From: a virus
Direction: 5' to 3' (one strand)
IMG/VR virus record: IMGVR_UViG_3300005253_000481
Span: 1-35,575 of that record
DNA: 35,575 nt
Shown: piece by piece, positions 12,579 through 20,596 of the stretch
How positions within the stretch are numbered: position 1 is the first letter of the stretch
Layout of the letters: each line of letters starts with the position of its first letter
The notes under the pieces: model-generated
Told to the model about the DNA's origin: nothing
Seen by the model: the letters and a program-made list of their open reading frames with translations, nothing else
Databases searched by the model: none
Program-made: the position numbers and the translations under genes

Positions 12579-13382
12579 ATGGCACATATCATCGCACAAG
12601 AGACAGGACAGGGACAGTTCTACGTCACCGCTCTTAGCCGTCGGAGCGAATTGGTGCTAGGGTCCACGGAGCGTAAAGAGGCCAAAAGATTTGAGTCCGA
12701 GAAGGACGCGCAGGATGCGCTCGACCGGACACCCTCCCCCACAGAAAGCGCCCGGATTGTCGAACTCATGGGGCCTGACGGCCCATACCGGCCTACCTCT
12801 CCCCTTGGGCACGTTCTCCAAGCGTGTGAGAACAAGCGCATAGAGAGCTTGGGCCAGTTACGATCCGCTCTCCCAAAGGACGTGTCCCAAAGCCTGAACG
12901 ATGACGACTTGTGGGCACTCGTAAAACGCCAAACCGAGCTACTACTTGAATGGCCATGGACTATAGACCTCCTGCTCATGGTACGGCACATAGAAACGGA
13001 GCATCGCAAGAGTGGACAGTCGCGGAATCGGCATGCCCATGCCGCTGAGCGGGATCCCGAAACGCGCGAAGTCATTCGACCCCGTAAGGTAGACAAACAC
13101 AGTCATGACGACGATCTAGACCGATTAAGAAAGGAGGTGAGAGAGATGGCAACCGCTACCAAGAAGCCTAAGGCCAAGGCGCGGGAGAAGAAGGAGAAGG
13201 TACTGCACGACTGCCACTGTGGTTGTGGAGGCACAACCTTCGCTAACTTCCAGCCCGGACACGACGCGCGGATCTACGGAATACTCCGCAAGATCAGCAA
13301 GGGCGACAAGGACGCGAAGCTTCCTAAGGTCCTCACGGACAACAAGGAGCTATGCGCGGCCATGAAGGAAAAGGCCCACTAA
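12579..13382 (+). CDS. Two-part hypothetical protein with CxCxCG...GHDAR tail
   Basis: Encodes 267 residues. Residues 1-175 are helical with no recognised motif; 175-215 are a charged, lysine-rich linker; the last 60 have HDCHCGCGG and FQPGHDARIYGILRKISKG. That tail matches the pattern of the protein at 4057, so the two are likely paralogous metal-binding modules. First gene of the operon. A strong ribosome site in the linker suggests a second product from ATG 13146. Function unknown. Confidence 0.7.
   Translation: MAHIIAQETGQGQFYVTALSRRSELVLGSTERKEAKRFESEKDAQDALDRTPSPTESARIVELMGPDGPYRPTSPLGHVLQACENKRIESLGQLRSALPKDVSQSLNDDDLWALVKRQTELLLEWPWTIDLLLMVRHIETEHRKSGQSRNRHAHAAERDPETREVIRPRKVDKHSHDDDLDRLRKEVREMATATKKPKAKAREKKEKVLHDCHCGCGGTTFANFQPGHDARIYGILRKISKGDKDAKLPKVLTDNKELCAAMKEKAH
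13146..13382 (+). CDS. Probable internal start: free zinc-finger-like module
   Basis: In-frame ATG 13146 is preceded by AAGGAGGT at ideal spacing (13131-13138), better than the site for the full gene. It would give a 78-residue protein made of the lysine-rich linker and the CHCGCGG...GHDAR module alone. Either two products are made from one gene, or the upstream part is a separate gene fused to it. Confidence 0.45.
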   Translation: MATATKKPKAKAREKKEKVLHDCHCGCGGTTFANFQPGHDARIYGILRKISKGDKDAKLPKVLTDNKELCAAMKEKAH

Positions 13383-13529
13383 CCCGGCGCATGGGGGAGC
13401 GGGACCTGCCGACTATAGCAGGCCAGCGGGTCCTGTTCCCCCTCCCATGGGGGAGTGGGGACTGCCTCAGGCTTCATGGCGGATCCTCCAGGTCGTCTCC
13501 ACCCCCCTCCTCACCAGGGAGAATTGAAT
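13383..13529 (+). other. Structured spacer with a direct repeat
   Basis: A 147-base gap in a tight operon. CATGGGGGAGCGGGACCTGCC at 13390 recurs imperfectly at 13446, and the CATGGG / CCCATG arms also allow a long hairpin around the inner stem CCTGC/GCAGG (13405-13422). The end holds the ribosome site for the nuclease gene. No coding frame with a ribosome site is seen. Possibly an mRNA processing or attenuation element. Confidence 0.4.
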
Positions 13530-14594
13530 ATGCTGAAAGTCAGGACCACAGAGCGACGGACATTCAAAAGGTGCCGCCGAAAGTGGCAGTATAGCTACGT
13601 CGAGGGGCTAGAGCCAATCCGCCGCAGTTCACCCCTGTGGGTCGGCACCGCCGTCCACAATGGATTGGAAGCCTATTACCTGCAGCACCCTCCAGACCCC
13701 GCCCGTGCCATGGAAGCCATAAACCGCTTTTTCTTCATGGAACGCCAGCGTCTTGGCTACAACCAGATGGACGGGGCGGACCGCGACGCGTTCAACGAAG
13801 ACGCGGAGTTGGCCTTGGGGATGCTCAACCACTATCTCAAATGGGCTCCCAAGTACGATGATTTCGAGGTTGTCGAGACGGAGTTCTATGCCGAGGTGCC
13901 CCTAGCCAAGGGAATCCGCCTTACACTCCGCGCCGACGGCCTGTTGATTGATAAGAGCAACGATGCGTGGCTATTCGAACACAAGACCACAGCGCAGATT
14001 GACCAGGAGGCTGCATGGTTGGAGCTTGACGATCAAGCCAGTACCTATACCTGGATGTTCGGCCAGCTGGCCGAGGGCAAGGGCTGGGTATTGCGTGATG
14101 GCAAGCTTGTGCCGATCGCCCAAGTCGGTCCGCCGCCCCAAATCCGGGGTATGCTCTACAACTTCCTCCTCAAGCAGGTCCCACACGAACCGATCGTAAA
14201 CAAGGACGGCACCCTATCTGTAGCCTCCAAGAATCTCACCTGCACAGCGGAGGACTATGAGGCCGCGTTCAAGGGTTCGCCTGGACAGGGGGACGCCAAG
14301 TACGAGGACTTCATCCAGAAACTCCGGGCCAAGAAGTGGTTCCACAGGCTAAAGGTCTACCGGAGCAGCGCGGAGATGGATAGGTTTATGCCCGCTGTGG
14401 AGGCCGAGATTTCCGAAATGGAAGAAGCTCGTGCTCGCCCAATCCTCGCCTACCGCAACCCCACAAAGGACTGTCAGTGGGATTGCGCATTTATGGTGAT
14501 GTGCAAAGGCGAACTAGAGGGCCTGGATATGGAGGCCGAGCGAGAGGAGAAGTTTATCGTAGAGAAGCAACTAGAGTTGCTGGAGGTCGAATGA
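13530..14594 (+). CDS. RecB/Cas4-like nuclease with probable Fe-S cluster
   Basis: Encodes 354 residues; I start at ATG 13530 because AGGGAGAA lies just upstream. The PD-(D/E)XK core has GTAVHNGLEAYY (His43), LTLRADGLL (Asp136) and WLFEHKTT (Glu150, Lys152). Cys15 plus C-terminal Cys315, Cys319 and Cys325 (CQWDCAFMVMC) match the four-cysteine [4Fe-4S] staple of Cas4/AddB nucleases. It likely makes single-stranded ends for recombination with the Sak4-like ATPase and the DUF669-type protein that follow, a usual phage trio. Confidence 0.85.
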   Translation: MLKVRTTERRTFKRCRRKWQYSYVEGLEPIRRSSPLWVGTAVHNGLEAYYLQHPPDPARAMEAINRFFFMERQRLGYNQMDGADRDAFNEDAELALGMLNHYLKWAPKYDDFEVVETEFYAEVPLAKGIRLTLRADGLLIDKSNDAWLFEHKTTAQIDQEAAWLELDDQASTYTWMFGQLAEGKGWVLRDGKLVPIAQVGPPPQIRGMLYNFLLKQVPHEPIVNKDGTLSVASKNLTCTAEDYEAAFKGSPGQGDAKYEDFIQKLRAKKWFHRLKVYRSSAEMDRFMPAVEAEISEMEEARARPILAYRNPTKDCQWDCAFMVMCKGELEGLDMEAEREEKFIVEKQLELLEVE

Positions 14595-14788
14595 CCTGCG
14601 GCATAGTCGGCGCACACCGACACCAGCGGACGAAGCGACTACTTCGGAAGCTGTTCAATAAATACACACCTAAGGAGAAAACGGATGGCTCATCCGAAAA
14701 TCCATGTTGCCGGAGACGTACTGCCCCCGCTAAACATGCTCCTGTACGGTCCAAACGGAGCAGGCAAGACCCACTTCGCGGGGACTAG
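14591..14788 (+). CDS. Doubtful small basic ORF
   Basis: ATG 14591 overlaps the nuclease stop (ATGA), giving 65 residues, strongly basic at the start (HRHQRTKRLLRKLFNKY). But its second half lies in another frame over the first 100 bases of the next gene, and it shows no fold. It could be a short coupled peptide or an untranslated frame. Confidence 0.25.
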   Translation: MTCGIVGAHRHQRTKRLLRKLFNKYTPKEKTDGSSENPCCRRRTAPAKHAPVRSKRSRQDPLRGD

Positions 14789-15467
14789 CGGCGGACTCTT
14801 TATCAACGTAGAGCAGGGTGAGACAACCCTCGTCTCCGCCCATATAAAGGTCCCTGTTTGGGACATAACGGAGTTCGATGAGTGGGAGGAGGTCTATGAT
14901 CATCTAGTCGCGCACCCTAAAGAGTACCCCTGCGTGACCATAGACTCCTATACAGACCTCGCGGCCAAGTGCTTAGAATCGGTAATCGACGAGGCTGAGA
15001 CACGGGATGGAAACCGGCTCACCGACGCTGCCGAGTTGCGGGACCATGGGCGTGTGACGCTTAAGCTGGGCAAGGTACTGCGCCGCTTCCGGGACCTGCC
15101 TATACCGGTCATTCTCATCTGTGGGGTGCGGGATCCCGACGACCAGGATCGGCGCTACCGTCCTAGCCTCCCCGCCAGCATCAGCCGTCAGGCTCGCGAC
15201 TACATGGATATGATCGGCTATATGAGCGTGGTCGAGGAAGAGGACGACAAAGAGAACATTACGCAGTACCGAAAGCTCCGTTTCTATTCTCCATCCGGAG
15301 TTATCGTCTGCAAGGACCGAAACGGCGTATTCACGATGGAGACAGGCAGACAGGGGGTGACCGATACTGACTTTCCAGGACTGATACAGTTCCTCAAAGA
15401 CAATGCGCCAAAGGAAGAAAAGAAAACGCCAGCCAAGTCTAAGCGATCCGTACGCAAACCCAAGTGA
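14685..15467 (+). CDS. Sak4-like RecA-fold ATPase, recombinase/annealing protein
   Basis: Encodes 260 residues. Walker A is GPNGAGKT (22-29) and Walker B is CVTIDS (83-88), the AAA_24/Sak4 layout. ATG 14685 has AAGGAGAAAACGG upstream. Sak4 proteins are small RecA-like ATPases that help strand annealing together with an SSB-like partner, which would be the next gene. The C-terminus is lysine-rich (KRSVRKPK). Acts in recombination-dependent replication and repair. Confidence 0.82.
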   Translation: MAHPKIHVAGDVLPPLNMLLYGPNGAGKTHFAGTSGGLFINVEQGETTLVSAHIKVPVWDITEFDEWEEVYDHLVAHPKEYPCVTIDSYTDLAAKCLESVIDEAETRDGNRLTDAAELRDHGRVTLKLGKVLRRFRDLPIPVILICGVRDPDDQDRRYRPSLPASISRQARDYMDMIGYMSVVEEEDDKENITQYRKLRFYSPSGVIVCKDRNGVFTMETGRQGVTDTDFPGLIQFLKDNAPKEEKKTPAKSKRSVRKPK

Positions 15468-15528
15468 CTGGTGGAAGCGTACGCAAAGTGGTCGTTACCG
15501 TGACGAGGCCATAGCAAGGAGAAGAACG

Positions 15529-16086
15529 TTGTCTTATACACCACCTGGACACGACAGAGACGCGCCCGACGAGTTCGAAGCCATACCGCCTGGGATTTAC
15601 GGCTGTGTGGTCGAAGCGTTGGAACTAAAATACTCACAAGAACACGGCAACGCCTACATCAACTGGACCTTCGTGGTCGCTGAGGGCGAGCAGAAGAACC
15701 GCCGTTTATGGAATGTTGCCAGTCTCTTGCCAAAGAGCGTCAATATGCCCGGAGGTTGGTACAAGTCGATCAAAGCGGCGATGAACGACGGTGGCGATTA
15801 CGCCGAGGAAGTTTCCAAAACAAGCTATGACACCGAAGAGGATATGGCGGAGATCGTGGCCGAGGTCGTCTGTGGGAGAATGGTCACGCTGGCCGTCGCC
15901 CAGCGCATCTTCGAAGGCAGGAAACAGGCCAACGTAACCGCCATCAAGGCGTACGAGGGTGACCTGCCACAATTAAGCATGGACGAGATGGAAGAGACGA
16001 AAGGCTCCAATAAGAGGCCGAAGACCGGAAAGAAGGCCGGAAAGCCGGCCAAGAAGGCCAAAAAGACTTCCAAAGACGACTTCTAG
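15529..16086 (+). CDS. DUF669-type SSB-like protein
   Basis: Encodes 185 residues. I place the start at TTG 15529, which has AAGGAGAAG at good spacing; the longer frame overlaps the ATPase end and is Arg-rich. The core (IPPGIYGCVVEALELKYSQE, INWTFVVAEGEQKNRRLW) matches the DUF669 pattern of phage proteins that accompany Sak4 and Cas4-like nucleases. Residues 150-185 are a Lys/Gly tail (KKAGKPAKKAKKTSKDDF), suited to DNA or partner binding. Probable single-strand DNA-binding role. Confidence 0.72.
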   Translation: MSYTPPGHDRDAPDEFEAIPPGIYGCVVEALELKYSQEHGNAYINWTFVVAEGEQKNRRLWNVASLLPKSVNMPGGWYKSIKAAMNDGGDYAEEVSKTSYDTEEDMAEIVAEVVCGRMVTLAVAQRIFEGRKQANVTAIKAYEGDLPQLSMDEMEETKGSNKRPKTGKKAGKPAKKAKKTSKDDF

Positions 16087-16098
16087 CCCGCTCTGATA

Positions 16099-17976
16099 AT
16101 GGCGCACCCCGAAGAGCGCCGGTTTTTTGACTGGCTGCGTGAGCACAGCCCGCAAGCTGGGTTACTTTACATCCTCGCCAAGGATCGGGAGGGTAAAGTA
16201 ACCCAGTATTGGTATACAGGGGGTACGGAACCGGAGATAGATGCATTACGAGAGGACCACCATGTGTGGGTGGGACTCACCCGATATGGAAAGCGGAAAG
16301 CCACCAAAACGAACGTCCTGCCTACACGAATGGTGTGGATCGATCACGATGGACCTGACGCTAATCCGTACGATTGGGACCCACGGCCTCATGTAGTGAT
16401 TCAAACCTCGGAGGGCCGGTTCCAGGCTGTGTGGCTCTTAGCCGAAGCTGTATCCAAAGAGGAAACCGAGCAGCTATGCGCAGGACTAGCACAGAGATTC
16501 GGGGCCGATCCTTCCGATAAGGATATCACACAGGTCCACAGGGTGCCAGGGACGTTCAACCTCAAGCATGACCCACCTTACCCCGTCAAGCTCCTGTGGC
16601 TTGAGGAGGAGGACAAGACCGCCCCCTACCAGCCGGAGGACCTACGGATTGCCGTACCGGTCACCCCCGTAACTCCCGTCGAAACTCCCGGCCTACCCGA
16701 TGGGGGTACGAGAGAACACGCCCTATACCTACTGGGCCAGCTTCAAGTGCCGACTGACACTGTGGCCGAGGGATTCATCAAGGAACAGGAAGACCGGTCA
16801 GCTGCTCTGTACAGTCTGGTGGCCTCCGTCCTAGAAAAAGGCGGATCCCCCAAGGACGCTTATAACATCGCTTCCCACAGCGCCAATCAGAAGTTCGATA
16901 CACCGGAGCGCCTGTGGGAGGACATTCTACGGACCATACCCAAGATTCACGCCACAGGAGGGCAAAGATGGACGACACACCACATATCAAACCTGGAAGG
17001 GGTGGACGATGAGGTGTTGTGGATCGTAAGTCCATACTTGTACTCGGACGCGGTGGGGACGGTGGTAGGTGAACCTTCCTCTCGCAAAAGCTGGGCTATC
17101 CTTCAACTCTTAACGGCGATTGCCTGTCCGGAGGCAACTCAGTTTTGGGGTCAGCCGGTTTTGATACATGGCCCCGTTCTTTACTTCAACTTAGACGACC
17201 GCAGGGCACGGCGATTGAAACTCCGACTAGGTAACATCCTTGCGTACTACAGGGACGGAAACCGGTCCCTAGATATCCCGTTTGAATGGGCGGATTCCGG
17301 GCTAAATTACAACGTGAGGGAGTGGAAACGCTGGCTGGCGGAGGACCTAGACCGAATGGAACAGACCTATGGGCAACCGGTCGTGCTAACGGTTGTGGAC
17401 ACCATGCACAAAGCCGGATTTGATCCGAAAGATTGGGGCGCGGGTAGTCAGGTGTTCTTGGATGGCCTAACGGATCTAGCCATCAGTCGCAAGACTGCTT
17501 TCATGATTGTCCACCATACAGCCAAGTCAGCCGCATCAAGACCGGACAACATCCGCATATCGCCCTGGGGTTCCGTGTTCACAGGGGCATCGCTGGATCC
17601 CGCATGGCGATTGACACGTCAAACCTCCGCGGATAAAGAGGACCGAGAACACCACCACATAGAGTTGGAGTATGCCAGCAAAGAGGGTCCAGAATCGCTA
17701 GACCCATTAGCTCTAATCTATGGTAAGGACACCAGCAAATTCGAAATCCAGGTGGAAGCGGCCAGCCTGGAGAGGAAGATACTGCATCAGCTAAAGATCG
17801 CGGAAGAGACTATCAGCCAAGCAGAGTTGGCCCGCCGGGTAGAGACAACTGACATACAGGTTCACCGTGTGGTCTCGAACCTGGAGAAGAAAGGGCAGGT
17901 GGTTACGAAGAAGATGGGCGCAGCAAAGATGGTCATGCTTCCCGGAACCAAGGAAGATCAACAGAGTGAGTTCTAA
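16099..17976 (+). CDS. Primase-polymerase fused to RepA-type helicase
   Basis: Encodes 625 residues. The N-terminal PrimPol-like domain has WIDHDG (80-85, metal-binding acids), VVIQTSEGRFQAVWLL and TQVHRVPGTFNLK. A helical linker (about 200-290) leads to a RecA-fold ATPase: GEPSSRKS (324-331) as a divergent Walker A, VVDT (432-435) as Walker B, and VHHTAK (471-476). Residues 565-620 form a winged helix. This is the replicative primase-helicase of the phage. The start has no clear ribosome site, so it may depend on translation of the gene 12 bases upstream. Confidence 0.85.
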   Translation: MAHPEERRFFDWLREHSPQAGLLYILAKDREGKVTQYWYTGGTEPEIDALREDHHVWVGLTRYGKRKATKTNVLPTRMVWIDHDGPDANPYDWDPRPHVVIQTSEGRFQAVWLLAEAVSKEETEQLCAGLAQRFGADPSDKDITQVHRVPGTFNLKHDPPYPVKLLWLEEEDKTAPYQPEDLRIAVPVTPVTPVETPGLPDGGTREHALYLLGQLQVPTDTVAEGFIKEQEDRSAALYSLVASVLEKGGSPKDAYNIASHSANQKFDTPERLWEDILRTIPKIHATGGQRWTTHHISNLEGVDDEVLWIVSPYLYSDAVGTVVGEPSSRKSWAILQLLTAIACPEATQFWGQPVLIHGPVLYFNLDDRRARRLKLRLGNILAYYRDGNRSLDIPFEWADSGLNYNVREWKRWLAEDLDRMEQTYGQPVVLTVVDTMHKAGFDPKDWGAGSQVFLDGLTDLAISRKTAFMIVHHTAKSAASRPDNIRISPWGSVFTGASLDPAWRLTRQTSADKEDREHHHIELEYASKEGPESLDPLALIYGKDTSKFEIQVEAASLERKILHQLKIAEETISQAELARRVETTDIQVHRVVSNLEKKGQVVTKKMGAAKMVMLPGTKEDQQSEF

Positions 17977-18013
17977 ATGGAGTCTGCCCTCACGCGGAGA
18001 AAGTAAAAGCCCT

Positions 18014-18313
18014 ATGATAAGTATCCCTAATGACTACACCCCCGACAGGGCTTATGCTGTCTATAGTCGTGACGAGTACACACGGTGGATGGTGCAAAAA
18101 CGACTCCTCAACAGCGGATTGGAGCCCTTTTACTACATTGACGTGGTAGCCATACGAGGGACATACATCCTCTTCACTCATGGCTACGAGGATCAAGAGA
18201 TTCACAGGCTAGCGTTCGCTCCCATCGACACAGACTTTAGATGGTGGTGGAAGTCCATGCTAAGCACTATACGATTCTTCTACGAGGAGTCAAAGTTCTA
18301 TGGACCTCAATAA
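18014..18313 (+). CDS. Hypothetical protein, 99 residues
   Basis: ATG 18014 is the first sensible start after the helicase gene; GCGGAGAAAG is about 13 bases upstream. Aromatic-rich (YTPDRAYAVYSRDEYTRWMV, FRWWWKSMLSTIRFFYEE) with a strand-rich middle. No family recognised. Overlaps the next ATG by 14 bases. Confidence 0.6.
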   Translation: MISIPNDYTPDRAYAVYSRDEYTRWMVQKRLLNSGLEPFYYIDVVAIRGTYILFTHGYEDQEIHRLAFAPIDTDFRWWWKSMLSTIRFFYEESKFYGPQ

Positions 18314-18518
18314 GTGGCACAATCCATACAAAACGGTTCTACCGAACGGATGCTGGTTCTTATACTGGACTAGCGCTCACCTGATTGGATTTTGGGCACA
18401 ACACGGTGCCAACCGTGAGGCACGTCGTTTCTTCCCTGGTAACGTACCTAGCGGTGACATAGTGCAATGGGTACTAGCCTGCCATAAACGCGCCCCGTGT
18501 GAGATGCCGAATTGCTAA
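18300..18518 (+). CDS. Hypothetical protein, 72 residues
   Basis: Begins inside the previous gene and ends seven bases into the polymerase gene. Tryptophan-rich (NGCWFLYWTSAHLIGFW) and ends with CHKRAPCEMPNC, a possible metal site. No known family; its tight fit between neighbours supports it. Confidence 0.58.
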   Translation: MDLNKWHNPYKTVLPNGCWFLYWTSAHLIGFWAQHGANREARRFFPGNVPSGDIVQWVLACHKRAPCEMPNC

Positions 18519-20359
18519 TAACCTCCCCTGACCAGCTTCGGGACGTGGTGGCTTCTCTGGCCCGCCACCCCGCTGTGGCGTTTGACTTGGAGACAGACGG
18601 CCTTTACCCGGCTGAGGGCAACCGGATGTGTATGGCTTCTATGTACCACCCCGCCGAAGGTGCCTTCTCAGTTGCGTGGCGAATGCATGGTGCGGTGCCG
18701 AATCTGCCAGAGAAATCCATCAAGCTGCTACAGCCCCTACTGGACACCGAATTGGTGGGGCATAACATTGGTTCCTTCGACCTTCTCTTTCTCCTGGCTG
18801 AGGGCCTGGATCTTACCAATGCCCGTGTGTGGGACACGCTCAATGGCGCTCTTCTTTTCAACGACAGTCTCGCGGGGTACAAGCTTAGCGTCTTATGCAC
18901 CTTACTCCTCAACGACGATGGGATGGAACGATCTGCCCGTAAATGGGAGAAGTGGCGTGAGGGCTTCAAGGGCAAGGATGGCTTCGCACCCCACACGCCA
19001 TTAGAGATTATCCAACCTAAAGCCGAAGACGATGTAGCCTTTGCATGGCGACTGCGAGAGTTTTTGGAGCCTAGAATCCTAGCGCGAGGTGACCCCTACC
19101 CTCGCCTTCTCAAACAAGAGATGGAATGGGCTATCTTCCTAGGGGAGCTACAATGGGAGGGGATAGGATTTGATATTGAGTTGGCAGAGAAGCTCTTAGA
19201 TTGGGCACGCCACCGGCAGGTGGAAATCCAAAAGAGCTTTTGGGACGAGTGGCGACCTGGGTTACTACTTACCTCTCCGACCCAGTTGATGCGCTACTTC
19301 ACTGAGTTCCATAAGATGGACATCCCTAATACAGAGGACTGGATACTTCGGATGTTCTCCAAGGGGAATCCTGACGCCGCTGCCGCTGTGGAACGGGTCT
19401 TGGAGCACCGCCTGTGGAGCAAGACCTCAGACACGTTCCTGGAATCCCGGAGTAAGAGAGGCTGGTTGCAGTCGGCGCGACGGGGAAACGGACGAGTACG
19501 GGCCAGTTGGGGTACAGACGCCTCCACGGGGAGGAAGCGAGGATCGGGATTCACCCGAACCTTACGGCTCCGATGTTCGCAGCCAAATCTGCAACAGGTT
19601 CCGACAGACGACGAGCGCTACCACTTGCGCTCTCTATTTATGGCGGGAGGGGACAATGAGCTTGCTGGATACGATATTTCTCAAGCTGAGGTTCGACTCG
19701 TAGCGCACTATGCTAACGAAACCCGCATGCTCGATGAACTACGCAGCCGTGAGGGTGACATTCATGCGATGGTCTGTCGCAGTCTTGGTTGGGATCCCAA
19801 TAACCCCAAGGAAAAATATCGAGCTAAACGGATCGATTTAGGTACGATCTATAGCATTGGACGTTCGCATCTGGCGCAGGTCCTCACGGAAGAACTCCTA
19901 GAATGGGTTGATGAGGCCGATACAGACAAGTGGCTTAAAGACTATCGACGGAAGTATCCTAAGATCCAATGGATAAGCCGGAAGGCCGAACGAACGATCG
20001 TAGAACGGGGTCACCTTGTCTTGTGGAACGGACGACGAATCTATTTCAACCCTGATCGAGACGAAGCTCATAAGGCGCTTAATCTTCTCATTCAAACGGG
20101 CGTGGCTGAGATCATCAAAGAGGGCATCCTCAAGACGAGAGCCATATTCAAAAAAGAGGGGATGAAGACCCGCATTGTTCACCAGTTGCATGACGAGATC
20201 ATGACTGAGGGGCCTAAAGATGAATTAGAGTACATGCCAGAAATCCAGAAGATGCTAGAGGCTATAGGGCCGGAAGGAGGCTGGCGATGTCCGCTGTTTG
20301 TTAATTCCTGGCACCGGAAACGATGGGGTAAGGAACTACCACAGGAGGTGACTATATGA
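18512..20359 (+). CDS. dpoZ: Family A DNA polymerase with 3'-5' exonuclease (DpoZ type by context)
   Basis: Encodes 615 residues from a TTG start at 18512. Exonuclease motifs: FDLETDG (Asp25, Glu27), HNIGSFD (Asn85, Asp90) and AEDDVAFAW (Asp173/174). Polymerase motif A is GYDISQAEVR (Asp388), motif B is YRAKRIDLGTIYSIGR (Lys439, Tyr447), and motif C is QLHDEI (560-562). No 5'-nuclease domain. In motif B, Leu443 stands where E. coli Pol I has Phe762, and Ser448 replaces the following Gly. Next to purZ, this is most likely the DpoZ clade polymerase that copies and proofreads Z-containing DNA; the clade assignment is inferred from context. Confidence 0.88.
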   Translation: MLITSPDQLRDVVASLARHPAVAFDLETDGLYPAEGNRMCMASMYHPAEGAFSVAWRMHGAVPNLPEKSIKLLQPLLDTELVGHNIGSFDLLFLLAEGLDLTNARVWDTLNGALLFNDSLAGYKLSVLCTLLLNDDGMERSARKWEKWREGFKGKDGFAPHTPLEIIQPKAEDDVAFAWRLREFLEPRILARGDPYPRLLKQEMEWAIFLGELQWEGIGFDIELAEKLLDWARHRQVEIQKSFWDEWRPGLLLTSPTQLMRYFTEFHKMDIPNTEDWILRMFSKGNPDAAAAVERVLEHRLWSKTSDTFLESRSKRGWLQSARRGNGRVRASWGTDASTGRKRGSGFTRTLRLRCSQPNLQQVPTDDERYHLRSLFMAGGDNELAGYDISQAEVRLVAHYANETRMLDELRSREGDIHAMVCRSLGWDPNNPKEKYRAKRIDLGTIYSIGRSHLAQVLTEELLEWVDEADTDKWLKDYRRKYPKIQWISRKAERTIVERGHLVLWNGRRIYFNPDRDEAHKALNLLIQTGVAEIIKEGILKTRAIFKKEGMKTRIVHQLHDEIMTEGPKDELEYMPEIQKMLEAIGPEGGWRCPLFVNSWHRKRWGKELPQEVTI

Positions 20360-20586
20360 ATAGAGGTGAGGCCCTGGAACGGGTAGTAGCTGATTTAAAC
20401 GATGCGCAGGCTCAGTTCCCTACGATGCGCAGTATGCATCAAGCTTATGCAATACTCCTAGAGGAGGTAGACGAGCTTTGGACTGAAATTAAGAAGAAAC
20501 CGGACCAGCGACACTATCTCCGAGTACGCCAGGAAGCGTCTCAGATCGCAGCGACGGCACTTCGACTTATGATCGATCTAACATAG
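20356..20586 (+). CDS. Short MazG-like nucleotide pyrophosphohydrolase, possible MazZ
   Basis: Encodes 76 residues, coupled to the polymerase gene by ATGA. Helical, with LLEEVDELWTEI (Glu37, Glu40) and RQEASQIAATALRLMIDL (Glu60, Gln63, Asp74), the all-alpha NTP pyrophosphatase pattern. Usual MazG enzymes have ExxD in the second motif; here it reads ExxQ. Position between the polymerase and purZ suggests the MazZ role, converting dGTP to dGMP, the substrate of PurZ. It is short for a MazG enzyme and could be specific to another nucleotide. Confidence 0.65.
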   Translation: MNRGEALERVVADLNDAQAQFPTMRSMHQAYAILLEEVDELWTEIKKKPDQRHYLRVRQEASQIAATALRLMIDLT

Positions 20587-20596
20587 GAGGACACAA

